From NCBI GenBank assembly GCA_940337035.1, contig CALNHX010000264.1:310001-374000 (forward strand): DNA of 64,000 bases. Reading direction: 5' to 3'. The translations under genes and the position numbers were made by a program. The notes beneath the pieces were generated by a model, which was not told the DNA's origin, did no database searches, and saw only the letters and a program-made list of their open reading frames with translations. Shown piece after piece: positions 25,130 to 39,959 of the stretch (positions within the stretch are counted from its first letter, which is position 1; each line of letters starts with the position of its first letter). This DNA is from Agriotes lineatus (Eukaryota > Arthropoda > Insecta > Coleoptera > Elateridae).

Positions 25130-28100
25130 TGTCCGTTCTGGTACATTTATGCATTACTAAACCATCAACAATTGCTACTTCTGCTTTAATCACCACACCC
25201 ATATTCAAATAGACAGTTTAGCCGCCAACATAGTGCATACAGACACGTCTCAACCAAGCTTTAAGCACGCATTATACAGTTTTTGTAGAATACTGGACAT
25301 ATTTAGAACCTTATAAAACGGTTTGACACCATCTGAACATTAATACTTTTCACTACGTTTTCAGCTTTTATGCTAGAGGGCCTAATATATTTTTTTAGTT
25401 ATTCAATAAGTGCTGGGAGTGTCCGTTCTGGTACATTTATGCATTACTACACCATCAACAATTGATACTTCTGCTTTAATAACCACACCCATATTCAAAT
25501 AGACATAGTTTGCCCGCCAACATAGAGCATACAGAAACGTCTTAACCAAGCTTTAAACACGCATTATATAGTTTTTGTAGAGTACTGGACATACTTAGAA
25601 CCTTATAAAGCGGTTTGACACCATCTGAAAGCTAATACTTTTACACTACGTTTTCAACTTGTATGCTAGAGAGTTCAATATATTTTTTTAGATATTCAAT
25701 CAGTGCTGGGAGTGTCCGTTCTGGTACATTTATGCATTCCTAAACCATCAACAATTCATACTTCTGCTTTAATAACCACACCCATATTCAAATAAACATA
25801 GTTTGGCCGCCAACATAGAGCATTCAGAAACGTCTTAACCAAGCTTTAAACACGCATTATATAGTTTTTATAGAGTACTGGACATATTTAGAACCTTATA
25901 AAGCGGTTTGACACCATCTGAAAGCTAATACTTTTACACTACGTTTTCAGCTTGTATGCTAGAAAGCCCAATAAATTTTTTTAGATATTCAATCAGTGCT
26001 GGGAGTGTCCGTTCTGGTACATTTATGCATTACTACACCATCAACAATTGATACCTCTGCTTTAATAACCACACCCATATTCAAATAGACATAGTTTGGC
26101 CGCCAACATAAAGCATACAGAAACGTCTCAGCCAAGCTTTAAACACGCATTATAAAGTTTTTGTAGAGTATTGGAAATATTTAGAACCTTATAATGCGGT
26201 TTGACACCATCTGAAAACTAATACTTTTACACTACGTTTTCAACTTGTATGCTAGAAAGTTCAATATATTTTTTTAGATATTCAATCAGTGCTGGGAGTG
26301 TCCGTTCTGGTACATTTATGCATTCCTAAACCATCAACAATTCATACTTCTGCTTTAATAACCACACCCATATTCAAATAGACATAGTTTGGCCGCCAAC
26401 ATAGAGCATTCAGAAACGTCTTAACCAAGCTTTAAACACGCATTATATAGTTTTTATAGAGTACTGGACATATTTAGAACCTTATAAAGCGGTTTGACAC
26501 CATCTGAAAGCTAATACTTTTACACTACGTTTTCAGCTTGTATGCTAGAAAGCCCAATAAATTTTTTTAGATATTCAATCAGTGCTGGGAGTGTCCGTTC
26601 TGGTACATTTATGCATTACTACACCATCAACAATTGATACCTCTGCTTTAATAACCACACCCATATTCAAATAGATATAGTTTGGCCGCCAACATAAAGC
26701 ATACAGAAACGTCTCAGCCAAGCTTTAAACACGCATTATAAAGTTTTTGTAGAGTATTGGAAATATTTAGAACCTTATAATGCGGTTTGACACCATCTGA
26801 AAACTAATACTTTTACACTACGTTTTCAGCTTGTATGCTAGAGAGCCCAATATATTTTTTTAGAAATTCAATCAGTGCTGGGAGTGTCCGTTCTGGTACA
26901 TTTATGCATTACTACACCATCAACAATTGATACTTCTGCTTTAATAACCACACCCATATTCAAATAGACATAGTTTGGCCGCCAACATAGAGCATACAGA
27001 AACGTCTTAACCAAGCTTTAAACACGCATTATATAGTTTTTGTAGAGTACTGGACATATTTAGACCCTTATAAAACGGTTTGACACCATCTGAACGCTAA
27101 TACTTTTCACTACGTTTTCAGCTTGTATGCTAGAGGGCCTAATATATTTTTTTAGTTATTCAAAATGTGCTGCGAGTGTCCGTTCTGGTACATTTATGCA
27201 TTACTAAACCATCAACATTTGCTACTTCTGCTTTAATCACCACACCCATATTCAAATAGACATAGTTTGGCCGCCAACATAAAGCATACAGAAACGGCTC
27301 AACCAAGCTTTAAACACACATTATACAGTTTTTGTAGAGTACTGGACATATTTAGAACCTTATAATGCGGTTTGACATCATCTGAAAGCTAATACTTTTA
27401 CACTACGTTTTCAGCTTGTATGCTAGAGAGCATAATATATTTTTTTAGATATTCAATCAGTGCTGGGAGTGTCCGTTCTGGTACATTTATGCATTACTAC
27501 ACCATCAACAATTGATACTTATGCTTTAACCACCACACCCATATTCAAATAGACATAGTTTTGCCGCTAACATAATGCATACAGAAACGTCTCAACCAAG
27601 CTTGAAACACGCATTATATAGTTTTTGTAGAGTACTGGACATATTTAGAACCTTATAATGCGGTTTGACACCATCTGAAAGCTAATACTTTTACACTACG
27701 TTTTCAGCTTGTATGCTAGAGAGCCCAATATATTTTTTTAGATATTCAATCAGTGCTGGGAGTGTCCGTTCTGGTACATTTATGCATTCCTAAACCATCA
27801 ACAATTGCTACTTCTGCTTTAATCACCACACCCATATTCAAATAGACATAGTTTGGCCGCCAACATAAATCATACAGAAAAGTCTCAACCAAGCTTTAAA
27901 CACGCATTATACAGTTTTTGTAGAGTACTGGACATATTTAGAACCTTATAATGCGGTTTGACACCATCTGAAAGCTAATACTTTTACACTACGTTTTCAG
28001 CTTGTATGCTAGAGAGCCCAATATATTTTTTTAGATATTTAATCAGTGCTGGGAGTGTCCGTTCTGGTACATTTATGCATTCCTAAACCATCAACAATTG

Positions 28101-31100
28101 ATACTTCTGCTTTAATAACCACACCCATATTCAAATAGACATAGTTTGGCCGCCAACATACAGAAACGTCTTAACCAAGCTTTAAACACGCATTCTATAA
28201 TTTTTGTAGACTACTGGACATATTTAGAACCTTATAAAGCGGTTTGACACCATCTGAAAGCTAATACTTTTACACTACGTTTTCATCTTGTATGCTAGAA
28301 GGCCTAATATATTTTTTTAGTTATTCAATAAGTGCTGGGAGTGTCCGTTCTGGTACATTTATGCATTACTAAACCATCAACAATTGCTACTTCTGCTTTA
28401 ATCACCACACCCATTTTCAAATAGACATAGTATGGCCGCCAACATAAATCATACAGAAAAGTCTCAACCAAGCTTTAAACACGCATTATACAGTTTTTGT
28501 AGAGTACTGGACATTTTTAGAACCTTATAATGCGGTTTGACACCATCTGAAAGCTAATACTTTTACACTACGTTTTCAGCTTGTATGCTAGAGAGCCCAA
28601 TATATTTTTTTAGATATTTAATCAGTGCTGGGAGTGTCCGTTCTGGTACATTTATGCATTCCTAAACCATCAACAATTGATACTTCTGCTTTAATATACC
28701 CATATTCAAATAGACATAGTTTGGCCGCCAACATACAGAAACGTCTTAACCAAGCTTTAAACACGCATTATATAGTTTTTGTAGACTACTGGACATATTT
28801 AGAACCTTATAAAGCGGTTTGACACCATCTGAAAGCAAATACTTTTACACTACGTTTTCATCTTGTATGCTAGAAGGCCTAATATATTTTTTTAGTTATT
28901 CAATAAGTGCTGGAGTGTCCGTTCTGGTACATTTATGCATTACTAAACCATCAACAATTGCTACTTCTGCTTTAATCACCACACCCATTTTCAAATAGAC
29001 ATAGTATGGCCGCCAACATAAATCATACAGAAAAGTCTCAACCAAGCTTTAAACACGCATTATACAGTTTTTGTAGAGTACTGGACATTTTTAGAACCTT
29101 ATAATGCGGTTTGACACCATCTGAAAGCTAATACTTTTACACTACGTTTTCAGCTTGTATGCTAGAGAGCCCAATATATTTTTTTAGATATTCAATCAGT
29201 GCTGAGAGTGTCCGTTCTGGTACATTTATGCATTCCTAAACCATCAACAATTGATACTTCTGCTTTATCCACCACACCTATATTCAAATAGACTTAGTTT
29301 GGCCGCCAACATAGTGCATACAGACACGTCTCAACCAAGCTTTAAACACGCATTATATAGTTTTTATAGAGTACTGGACATATTTAGAACCCTATAAAGC
29401 GGTCTGACACCATCTGAAAGCTAATACTTTTACACTACGTTTTCATCTTGTATGCTAGAAGGCCTAATATATTTTTTTAGTTATTCAATAAGTGCTGGGA
29501 GTGTCCGTTCTGGTACATTTATGCATTACTAAACCATCAACAATTGCTACTTCTGCTTTAATCACCACACCCATTTTCAAATAGACATAGTATGGCCGCC
29601 AACATAAATCATACAGAAAAGTCTCAACCAAGCTTTAAACACGCATTATACAGTTTTTGTAGAGTACTGGACATTTTTAGAACCTTATAATGCGGTTTGA
29701 CACCATCTGAAAGCTGATACTTTTACACTACGTTTTCAGCTTGTATGCTAGAGAGCCCAATATATTTTTTTAGATATTCAATCAGTGCTGAGAGTGTCCG
29801 TTCTGGTACATTTCTGCATTCCTAAACCATCAACAATTGATACTTCTGCTTTATCCACCACACCTATATTCAAATAGACATAGTTTGGCCGCCAACATAG
29901 TGCATACAGACACGTCTCAACCAAGCTTTAAACACGCATTATATAGTTTTTATAGAGTACTGGACATATTTAGAACCCTATAAAGCGGTCTGACACCATC
30001 TGAAAGCTAATACTTTTACACTACGTTTTCAGCTTGTATGCTAGAGAGCCCAATATATTTTTTTAGATATTTAATCAGTGCTGGGAGTGTCCGTTCTGGT
30101 ACATTTATGCATTCCTAAACCATCAACAATTGATACTTCTGCTTTAATAACCACACCCATATTCAAATAGACATAGTTTGGCCGCCAACATAGTGCATAC
30201 AGACACGTCTCAACCAAGCTTTAAACACGCATTATACAGTTTTTGTAGAGTACTGGACATTTTTAGAACCCTATAATGCGGTTTGACACCATCTGAAAGC
30301 TAATACTTTTACACTACGTTTTCAGCTTGTATGCTAGAGAGCCCAATATATTTTTTTAGATATTTAATCAGTGCTGGGAGTGTCCGTTCTGGTACATTTA
30401 TGCATTCCTAAACCATCAACAATTGATACTTCTGCTTTAATAACCACACCCATATTCAAATAGACATAGTTTGGCCGCCAACATACAGAAAAGTCTTAAC
30501 CAAGCTTTAAACACGCATTATATAGTTTTTGTAGAGTACTGGACATATTTAGAACCTTATAAAGTGGTTTGACACCATCTGAAAGCTAATACTTTTACAC
30601 TACGTTTTCAGCTTGTATGCTAGAGAGCCCAATATATTTTTTTAGATATTCAATCAGTGCTGGGAGTGTCCGTTCTGGTACATTTATGCATTACTAAACC
30701 ATCAACAATTGCTACTTCTGCTTTAATCACCACACCCATATTCAAATAGACATAGTTTGGCCGCCAACATACAGAAAAGTCTTAACCAAGCTTTAAACAC
30801 GCATTATATAGTTTTTGTAGAGTACTGGACATATTTAGAACCTTATAAAGTGGTTTGACACCATCTGAAAGCTAATACTTTTACACTACGTTTTCAGCTT
30901 GTATGCTAGAGAGCCCAATATATTTTTTTAGATATTCAATCAGTGCTGGGAGTGTCCGTTCTGGTACATTTATGCATTACTACACCATCAACAATTGATA
31001 CTTCTGCTTTAATAACCACACCCATATTCAAATAGACATAGTTTGGCCGCCAACATAGAGCATACAGAAACGTCTTAACCAAGCTTTAAACACGCATTAT

Positions 31101-31800
31101 ACAGTTTTTGTAGAGTACTGGACATATTTAAAACCTTATAAAACGGTTTGACACCATCTGAACGCTAATACTTTTCACTACGTTTTCAGCTTGTATGCTA
31201 GAGGGCCTAATATATTTTTTTAGTTATTCAATAAGTGCTGGGAGTGTCCGTTCTGGTACATTTATGCATTACTAAACCATCAACAATTGCTACTTCTGCT
31301 TTAATGACCACACCCATATTCAAATAGACATAGTTTGGCCGCCAACATAAATCATACAGAAAAGTCTCAACCAAGCTTTAAACACGCATTATACAGTTTT
31401 TGTAGAGTACTGGACATATTTAGAACCTTATAATGCGGTTTGACACCATCTGAAAGCTAATACTTTTACACTACGTTTTCAGTTTGTATGCTAGAGAGCC
31501 CAATATATTTTTTTAGATATTTAATCAGTGCTGGGAGTGTCCGTTCCTAAACCATCAACAATTGATACTTCTGCTTTAATAACCACACCCATATTCAAAT
31601 AGACATAGTTTGGCCGCCAACATACAGAAACGTCTTAACCAAGCTTTAAACACGCATTATATAGTTTTTGTAGAGTACTGGACATATTTTGAACCTTATA
31701 AAGCGGTTTGACACCATCTGAAAGCTAATACTTTTACACTACGTTTTCAGCTTGCATGCTAGAGAGCTCAATATATTTTTTTTAGATATTCAATCAGTGC
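25130..31800 (+). repeat. Large tandem satellite duplication, copy 1 (about 6.7 kb)
   Basis: A series of rare variants occurs in the same order here and in the next 6.1 kb. AGACAGTTTAGCCGCC with TTTAAGCACGC is at about 25213 and 31888. GAACATTAATAC is at about 25345 and 32010. GTTTTGCCGCTAAC with AAGCTTGAAACACGC is at about 27560 and 33650. TTTTCATCTTG starts at 28286 and 34377 (index at TCTTG). GCTTGCATGCTAGAGAGCTC is at about 31751 and 37866. Copy 1 has an extra dimer at about 26.2-26.8 kb. Boundaries are accurate to about 100 bp. Confidence 0.82.
28000..30030 (+). repeat. Dimeric higher-order repeat (about 580 bp)
   Basis: Two monomer types alternate. The variant TCATCTTG (in place of TCAGCTTG) followed by TAGAAGGCC marks every second monomer, at 28286, 28861 and 29446, giving steps of 575 and 585 bp. 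Intervening monomers carry GAGAGCCC with a TTAATCAG or TCAATCAG tail. The same dimer recurs at 34377-36121 in copy 2 of the large duplication, with one additional unit. Confidence 0.8.
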
Positions 31801-31804
31801 TGGG

Positions 31805-34800
31805 AGTGTCCGTTCTGTTACATTTATGCATTACTAAACCATCAACAATTGCTACTTCTGCTTTAATCAGCATACCCATATTCAAATAGACAGTTTAGCC
31901 GCCAACATAGTGCATACAGACACGTCTCAACCAAGCTTTAAGCACGCATTATACAGTTTTTGTAGAATACTGGACATATTTAGAACCTTATAAAACGGTT
32001 TGACACCATCTGAACATTAATACTTTTCACTACGTTTTCAGCTTGTATGCTAGAGGGCCTAATATATTTTTTTAGTTATTCAATAAGTGCTGGGAGTGTC
32101 CGTTCTGGTACATTTATGCATTACTACACCATCAACAATTGATACTTCTGCTTTAATAACCACACCCATATTCAAATAGACATAGTTTGCCCGCCAACAT
32201 AGAGCATACAGAAACGTCTTAACCAAGCTTTAAACACGCATTATATAGTTTTTGTAGAGTACTGGACATACTTAGAACCTTATAAAGCGGTTTGACACCA
32301 TCTGAAAGCTAATACTTTTACACTACGTTTTGAACTTGTATGCTAGAGAGTTCAATATATTTTTTTAGATATTCAATCAGTGCTGGGAGTGTCCGTTCTG
32401 GTACATTTATGCATTCCTAAACCATCAACAATTCATACTTCTGCTTTAATAACCACACCCATATTCAAATAGACATAGTTTGGCCGCCAACATAGAGCAT
32501 TCAGAAACGTCTTAACCAAGCTTTAAACACGCATTATATAGTTTTTATAGAGTACTGGACATATTTAGAACCTTATAAAGCGGTTTGACACCATCTGAAA
32601 GCTAATACTTTTACACTACGTTTTCAGCTTGTATGCTAGAAAGCCCAATAAATTTTTTTAGATATTCAATCAGTGCTGGGAGTGTCCGTTCTGGTACATT
32701 TATGCATTACTACACCATCAACAATTGATACCTCTGCTTTAATAACCACACCCATATTCAAATAGACATAGTTTGGCCGCCAACATAAAGCATACAGAAA
32801 CGTCTCAGCCAAGCTTTAAACACGCATTATACAGTTTTTGTAGAGTATTGGAAATATTTAGAACCTTATAATGCGGTTTGACACCATCTGAAAACTAATA
32901 CTTTTACACTACGTTTTCAGCTTGTATGCTAGAGAGCCCAATATATTTTTTTAGAAATTCAATCAGTGCTGGGAGTGTCCGTTCTGGTACATTTATGCAT
33001 TACTACACCATCAACAATTGATACTTCTGCTTTAATAACCACACCCATATTCAAATAGACATAGTTTGGCCGCCAACATAGAGCATACAGAAACGTCTTA
33101 ACCAAGCTTTAAACACGCATTATATAGTTTTTGTAGAGTACTGGACATATTTAGAACCTTATAAAACGGTTTGACACCATCTGAACGCTAATACTTTTCA
33201 CTACGTTTTCAGCTTGTATGCTAGAGGGCCTAATATATTTTTTTAGTTATTCAAAATGTGCTGGGAGTGTCCGTTCTGGTACATTTATGCATTACTAAAC
33301 CATCAACAATTGCTACTTCTGCTTTAATCACCACACCCATATTCAAATAGACATAGTTTGGCCGCCAACATAAAGCATACAGAAACGGCTCAACCAAGCT
33401 TTAAACACACATTATACAGTTTTTGTAGAGTACTGGACATATTTAGAACCTTATAATGCGGTTTGACATCATCTGAAAGCTAATACTTTTACACTACGTT
33501 TTCAGCTTGTATGCTAGAGAGCATAATATATTTTTTTAGATATTCAATCAGTGCTGGGAGTGTCCGTTCTGGTACATTTATGCATTACTACACCATCAAC
33601 AATTGATACTTATGCTTTAACCACCACACCCATATTCAAATAGACATAGTTTTGCCGCTAACATAATGCATACAGAAACGTCTCAACCAAGCTTGAAACA
33701 CGCATTATATAGTTTTTGTAGAGTACTGGACATATTTAGAACCTTATAATGCGGTTTGACACCATCTGACAGCTAATACTTTTACACTACGTTTTCAGCT
33801 TGTATGCTAGAGAGCCCAATATATTTTTTTAGAAATTCAATCAGTGCTGGGAGTGTCCGTTCTGGTACATTTATGCATTCCTAAACCATCAACAATTGAT
33901 ACTTCTGCTTTAATAACCACACCCATATTCAAATAGACATAGTTTGGCCGCCAACATAGAGCATACAGAAACGTCTCAACCAAGCTTTAAACACGCATTA
34001 TACAGTTTTTGTAGAGTACTGGACATATTTAGAACCTTATAATGCGGTTTGACACCATCTGAAAGCTAATACTTTTACACTACGTTTTCAGCTTGTATGC
34101 TAGAGAGCCCAATATATTTTTTTAGATATTTAATCAGTGCTGGGAGTGTCCGTTCTGGTACATTTATGCATTCCTAAACCATCAACAATTGATACTTCTG
34201 CTTTAATAACCACACCCATATTCAAATAGACATAGTTTGGCCGCCAACATACAGAAACGTCTTAACCAAGCTTTAAACACGCATTATATAATTTTTGTAG
34301 ACTACTGGACATATTTAGAACCTTATAAAGCGGTTTGACACCATCTGAAAGCTAATACTTTTACACTACGTTTTCATCTTGTATGCTAGAAGGCCTAATA
34401 TATTTTTTTAGTTATTCAATAAGTGCTGGGAGTGTCCGTTCTGGTACATTTATGCATTACTAAACCATCAACAATTGCTACTTCTGCTTTAATCACCACA
34501 CCCATTTTCAAATAGACATAGTATGGCCGCCAACATAAATCATACAGAAAAGTCTCAACCAAGCTTTAAACACGCATTATACAGTTTTTGTAGAGTACTG
34601 GACATTTTTAGAACCTTATAATGCGGTTTGACACCATCTGAAAGCTAATACTTTTACACTACGTTTTCAGCTTGTATGCTAGAGAGCCCAATATATTTTT
34701 TTAGATATTTAATCAGTGCTGGGAGTGTCCGTTCTGGTACATTTATGCATTCCTAAACCATCAACAATTGATACTTCTGCTTTAATAACCACACCCATAT

Positions 34801-37800
34801 TCAAATAGACATAGTTTGGCCGCCAACATACAGAAACGTCTTAACCAAGCTTTAAACACGCATTATATAGTTTTTGTAGACTACTGGACATATTTAGAAC
34901 CTTATAAAGCGGTTTGACACCATCTGAAAGCAAATACTTTTACACTACGTTTTCATCTTGTATGCTAGAAGGCCTAATATATTTTTTTAGTTATTCAATA
35001 AGTGCTGGGAGTGTCCGTTCTGGTACATTTATGCATTACTAAACCATCAACAATTGCTACTTCTGCTTTAATCACCACACCCATTTTCAAATAGACATAG
35101 TATGGCCGCCAACATAAATCATACAGAAAAGTCTCAACCAAGCTTTAAACACGCATTATACAGTTTTTGTAGAGTACTGGACATTTTTAGAACCTTATAA
35201 TGCGGTTTGACACCATCTGAAAGCTAATACTTTTACACTACGTTTTCAGCTTGTATGCTAGAGAGCCCAATATATTTTTTTAGATATTTAATCAGTGCTG
35301 GGAGTGTCCGTTCTGGTACATTTATGCATTCCTAAACCATCAACAATTGATACTTCTGCTTTAATAACCACACCCATATTCAAATAGACATAGTTTGGCC
35401 GCCAACATACAGAAACGTCTTAACCAAGCTTTAAACACGCATTATATAGTTTTTGTAGACTACTGGACATATTTAGAACCTTATAAAGCGGTTTGACACC
35501 ATCTGAAAGCTAATACTTTTACACTACGTTTTCATCTTGTATGCTAGAAGGCCTAATATATTTTTTTAGTTATTCAATAAGTGCTGGGAGTGTCCGTTCT
35601 GGTACATTTATGCATTACTAAACCATCAACAATTGCTACTTCTGCTTTAATCACCACACCCATTTTCAAATAGACATAGTATGGCCGCCAACATAAATCA
35701 TACAGAAAAGTCTCAACCAAGCTTTAAACACGCATTATACAGTTTTTGTAGAGTACTGGACATTTTTAGAACCTTATAATGCGGTTTAACACCATCTGAA
35801 AGCTAATACTTTTACACTACGTTTTCAGCTTGTATGCTAGAGAGCCCAATATATATTTTTAGATATTCAATCAGTGCTGAGAGTGTCCGTTCTGGTACAT
35901 TTATGCATTCCTAAACCATCAACAATTGATACTTCTGCTTTATCCACCACACCTATATTCAAATAGACTTAGTTTGGCCGCCAACATAGTGCATACAGAC
36001 ACGTCTCAACCAAGCTTTAAACACGCATTATATAGTTTTTATAGAGTACTGGACATATTTAGAACCCTATAAAGCGGTCTGACACCATCTGAAAGCTAAT
36101 ACTTTTACACTACGTTTTCATCTTGTATGCTAGAAGGCCTAATATATTTTTTTAGTTATTCAATAAGTGCTGGGAGTGTCCGTTCTGGTACATTTATGCA
36201 TTACTAAACCATCAACAATTGCTACTTCTGCTTTAATCACCACACCCATTTTCAAATAGACATAGTATGGCCGCCAACATAAATCATACAGAAAAGTCTC
36301 AACCAAGCTTTAAACACGCATTATACAGTTTTTGTAGAGTACTGGACATTTTTAGAACCTTATAATGCGGTTTGACACCATCTGAAAGCTAATACTTTTA
36401 CACTACGTTTTCAGCTTGTATGCTAGAGAGCCCAATATATTTTTTTAGATATTCAATCAGTGCTGAGAGTGTCCGTTCTGGTACATTTATGCATTCCTAA
36501 ACCATCAACAATTGATACTTCTGCTTTATCCACCACACCTATATTCAAATAGACATACTTTGGCCGCCAACATAGTGCATACAGACACGTCTCAACCAAG
36601 CTTTAAACACGCATTATATAGTTTTTATAGAGTACTGGACATATTTAGAACCCTATAAAGCGGTCTGACACCATCTGAAAGCTAATACTTTTACACTACG
36701 TTTTCAGCTTGTATGCTAGAGAGCCCAATATATTTTTTTAGATATTTAATCAGTGCTGGGAGTGTCCGTTCTGGTACATTTATGCATTCCTAAACCATCA
36801 ACAATTGATACTTCTGCTTTAATAACCACACCCATATTCAAATAGACATAGTTTGGCCGCCAACATAGTGCATACAGACACGTCTCAACCAAGCTTTAAA
36901 CACGCATTATACAGTTTTTGTAGAGTACTGGACATTTTTAGAACCCTATAATGCGGTTTGACACCATCTGAAAGCTAATACTTTTACACTACGTTTTCAG
37001 CTTGTATGCTAGAGAGCCCAATATATTTTTTTAGATATTTAATCAGTGCTGGGAGTGTCCGTTCTGGTACATTTATGCATTCCTAAACCATCAACAATTG
37101 ATACTTCTGCTTTAATAACCACACCCATATTCAAATAGACATAGTTTGGCCGCCAACATACAGAAAAGTCTTAACCAAGCTTTAAACACGCATTATATAG
37201 TTTTTGTAGAGTACTGGACATATTTAGAACCTTATAAAGTGGTTTGACACCATCTGAAAGCTAATACTTTTACCCTACGTTTTCAGCTTGTATGCTAGAG
37301 AGCCCAATATATTTTTTTAGATATTCAATCAGTGCTGGGAGTGTCCGTTCTGGTACATTTATGCATTACTACACCATCAACAATTGATACTTCTGCTTTA
37401 ATAACCACACCCATATTCAAATAGACATAGTTTGGCCGCCAACATAGAGCATACAGAAACGTCTTAACCAAGCTTTAAACACGCATTATACAGTTTTTGT
37501 AGAGTACTGGACATATTTAAAACCTTATAAAACGGTTTGACACCATCTGTCCGCTAATACTTTTCACTACGTTTTCAGCTTGTATGCTAGAGGGCCTAAT
37601 ATATTTTTTTAGTTATTCAATAAGTGCTGGGAGTGTCCGTTCTGGTACATTTATGCATTACTAAACCATCAACAATTGCTACTTCTGCTTTAATCACCAC
37701 ACCCATATTCAAATAGACATAGTTTGGCCGCCAACATACAGAAACGTCTTAACCCAGCTTTAAACACGCATTATATAGTTTTTGTAGAGTACTGGACATA

Positions 37801-37910
37801 TTTTGAACCTTATAAAGCGGTTTGACACCATCTGAAAGCTAATACTTTTACACTACGTTTTCAGCTTGCATGCTAGAGAGCTCAATATATTTCTTTTAGA
37901 TATTCAATCA
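31805..37910 (+). repeat. Large tandem satellite duplication, copy 2 (about 6.1 kb)
   Basis: This copy is directly adjacent to copy 1 and in the same order. Its net length is about two monomers less. It lacks the extra dimer at 26.2-26.8 kb, gains one dimer in the TCATCTTG series (34377, 34956, 35535, 36121), and lacks about two monomers near its end. All length differences are whole monomers or dimers, as expected from unequal exchange. Confidence 0.82.
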
Positions 37911-39959
37911 GTGCTGGGAGTGTCCGTTCTGGTACATTTATGCATTCCTACACCAGCAACAATTCATACTTCTGCTTTAATAACCACACCCATATTCAAA
38001 TAGACATAGTTTGGCCGCCAACATACAGAAACGTCTTAACCAAGCTTTAAACACGCATTATATAGTTTTTGTAGAGTACTGGACATATTTAGAACATTAT
38101 AAAGCGGTTTGACACCATCTGAAAGCTAATACTTTTACACTACGTTTTCAGCTTGCATGCTAGAGAGCTCAATATATTTTTTTAGATATTCAATCAGTGC
38201 TGGGAGTGTCCGTTCTGGTACATTTATGCATTCCTAAACCATCAACAATTCATACTTCTGCTTTAATAACCACACCCATATTCAAATAGACATAGTTTGG
38301 CCGCCAACATACAGAAACGTCTTAACCAAGCTTTAAACACGCATTATATAGTTTTTGTAGACTACTGGACATATTTAGAACCTTATAAAGCGGTTTGACA
38401 CCATCTGAAAGCTAATACTTTTCACTACGTTTTCAGCTTGTATGCTAGAGAGCCCAATATATTTTTTTAGATATTCAATCAGTGCTGGGAGTGTCCGTTC
38501 TGGTACATTTATGCATTCCTAAACCATCAACAATTGATACTTCTGCTTTAATAACCACACCCATATTCAAATAGACATAGTTTGGCCGCCAACATACAGA
38601 AACGTCTTAACCAAGCTTTAAACACGCATTATATAGAATTTGTAGAGTACTGGACATATTTAGAACCTTATAAAGCGGTCTGACACCATCTGAAAGCTAA
38701 TACTTTTACACTACGTTTTCAGCTTGTATGCTAGAGAGCCCAATATATTTTTTTAGATATTTAATCAGTGCTGGGAGTGTCCGTTCTGGTACATTTATGC
38801 ATTACTACACCATCAACAATTGATACTTCTGCCTTAATAACCACACCCATATTCAAATAGACATAGTTTGGCCGCCAACATAGAGCATACAGAAACGTCT
38901 TAACCAAGCTTTAAACACGCATTCTATAGTTTTTGTAGAGTACTGGACATATTTAGAACCTTATAAAGCAGTTTGACACCATCTGAAAGCTAATACTTTT
39001 ACACTACGTTTTCAGCTTGTATGTTAGTAAGCCCAATAAATTTTTTTAGATATTCAATTAGTGCTGGGAGTGTCCGTTCTGGTACATTTATGCATTACTA
39101 CACCATCAACAATTGATACTTCTGCTTTAATAACCATACCCATATTCAAATAGACATAGTTTGGCCGCCAACATAGAGCATACAGAAACGTCTTAACCAA
39201 GCTTTAAACACGCATTATACAGTTTTTGTAGAATACTGGACATATTTAGAACCTTATAAAACGGTTTGACACCATCTGAACGCTAATACTTTTCACTACG
39301 TTTTCAGCTTGTATGCTAGAGAGCATAATAAATTTTCTTAGATATTCAATCAGTGCTGGGAGTGTCCGTTCTGGTACATTTATGCATTACTACACCATCA
39401 ACAATTGATACTTCTGTTTTAACCGCCACACCCATATTCAAATAGACATAGTTTGGCCGCCAACATAAAGCATACAGAAACGTCTCAACCAAGCTTTAAA
39501 CACGCATTATATAGTTTTTGTAGAGTACTGGACATATTTAGAACCTTATAAAGCGGTTTGACACCATCTGAAAGCTAATACTTTTACACTACGTTTTCAG
39601 CTTGTATGCTAGAAAGCCCAGTAAATTTTTTTAGATATTCAATTAGTGCTGGGAGTGTCCGTTCTGGTACATTTATGCATTACTACACCATCAACAATTG
39701 CTACTTCTGCTTTAATAACCACACCCATATTCAAATAGACATAGTTTGGCCGCCAACATAGAGCATACAGAAACGTCTTAACCAAGCTTTAAACATGCAT
39801 TATAGAGTTTTTGTAGAATACTGGACATATTTAGAACCTTATAAAACGGTTTGACACCATCGGAACGCAAATACTTTTCACTACGTTTTCAGCTTGTATG
39901 CTAGAGAGCCTAATATATTTTTATAGTTATTCAAAAAGTGCTGGGAGTGTCCGTTCTGG

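Noticed and set aside
28625..28822. Open frame within the satellite, plus strand
   Set aside because: It depends on a local deletion in one monomer (AATATACCC in place of AATAACCACACCC). Neighbouring monomers do not keep it open.
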